Shown here piece by piece: positions 63,819 to 64,000 of a stretch of DNA of 64,000 bases (its first letter is position 1; every line of letters begins with the position of its first letter). The notes beneath the pieces were generated by a model, which was not told the origin of the DNA, did not search any database, and saw nothing but the letters and a program-made list of their open reading frames with translations. Origin of the DNA: Bordetella petrii (lineage in GTDB: Bacteria; Pseudomonadota; Gammaproteobacteria; Burkholderiales; Burkholderiaceae_B). A program made the position numbers and the translations under genes. The stretch spans positions 4,278,001 through 4,342,000 of the forward strand of contig NC_010170.1 of the NCBI RefSeq assembly GCF_000067205.1, in the 5' to 3' direction.

Positions 63819-64000
63819 CTAGTCGCGCAACGCCCAGAATTCCATGGACAAGCCGGGGAATTCGCCGGCCAGGTGCAGCGCCAGCGCGCCCGTGCGCTCC
63901 AGCTGCTTCCAGAAATCCCCACCCTTGTCCAATTCGAAATACACGTGGCCCGCGCTGTACGGAATCTGCCGCGGCGCCACCGGCAGCGCGCGCACCGTCA
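63819..64000 (-). CDS. tssK: TssK, T6SS baseplate protein (C-terminal fragment, cut by window end)
   Basis: 60 codons remain, ending VYFELDKGGDFWKQLERTG then EFPGLSMEFWALRD, the standard TssK C-terminus. TssK connects the baseplate to the TssL/TssM membrane complex. The start lies beyond base 64000. Confidence 0.9.
   Translation of the reverse strand, partial: TVRALPVAPRQIPYSAGHVYFELDKGGDFWKQLERTGALALHLAGEFPGLSMEFWALRD

Overview
The window reads as a high-GC betaproteobacterial chromosome, most like Alcaligenaceae (Achromobacter/Bordetella). This is inferred from the gene families, a GufA-type ZIP transporter resembling the Bordetella protein, GC-rich third codon positions and T6SS/TamAB content. 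No database search was run, so genus is an inference. Coding density is very high and many adjacent genes overlap by 4-26 bases.

Region 1 (1-26.1 kb) is a denitrification block. A truncated DUF945/YbjN protein is followed by a CysG-like enzyme with an eroded C-terminal domain, the NO-responsive Crp/Fnr regulator Dnr and the small DnrP. On the minus strand lie nirQ-norE-norF, norCB and norD (NO reductase and its assembly factors). Divergent from nirQ runs nirSTBCFDLGHJEN, encoding cytochrome cd1 nitrite reductase, its electron carriers and the heme d1 pathway. Ten bases after nirN begins a full cytochrome c maturation system I operon, ccmABCDEFGHI, which can serve the many c-type cytochromes encoded here.

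Region 2 (26.1-31.0 kb) is gcvT-gcvH-gcvP on the minus strand behind a tandem glycine riboswitch. Region 3 (31.1-37.1 kb) is napFDAGHBC, a periplasmic nitrate reductase operon. Near-perfect Dnr/FNR boxes (TTGA-N6-TCAA) sit upstream of norC, between nirQ and nirS (two) and upstream of napF (two); a weaker one precedes nirJ. Together the genes cover nitrate to nitrite to NO to N2O under one regulator; no nitrous oxide reductase lies in the window.

Region 4 (37.1-55.5 kb) is mainly housekeeping: ZIP transporter, Mn-type superoxide dismutase behind an AT-rich possible Fur site, an HI0933-type flavoprotein, a PLP amino acid decarboxylase, small unknown proteins, VOC and GNAT proteins, dcd, the tamB-tamA-mrp set, metG, trhO and a META-domain lipoprotein.

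Region 5 (55.6-64 kb) is one end of a type VI secretion locus: tssK (partial), tssL with an OmpA tail, tssM, tagF and a membrane pseudokinase with a PEGA domain on the minus strand, facing a plus-strand winged-helix regulator whose receiver domain has lost its phosphorylation site. I found no tRNA, rRNA, CRISPR array, insertion sequence or phage gene.
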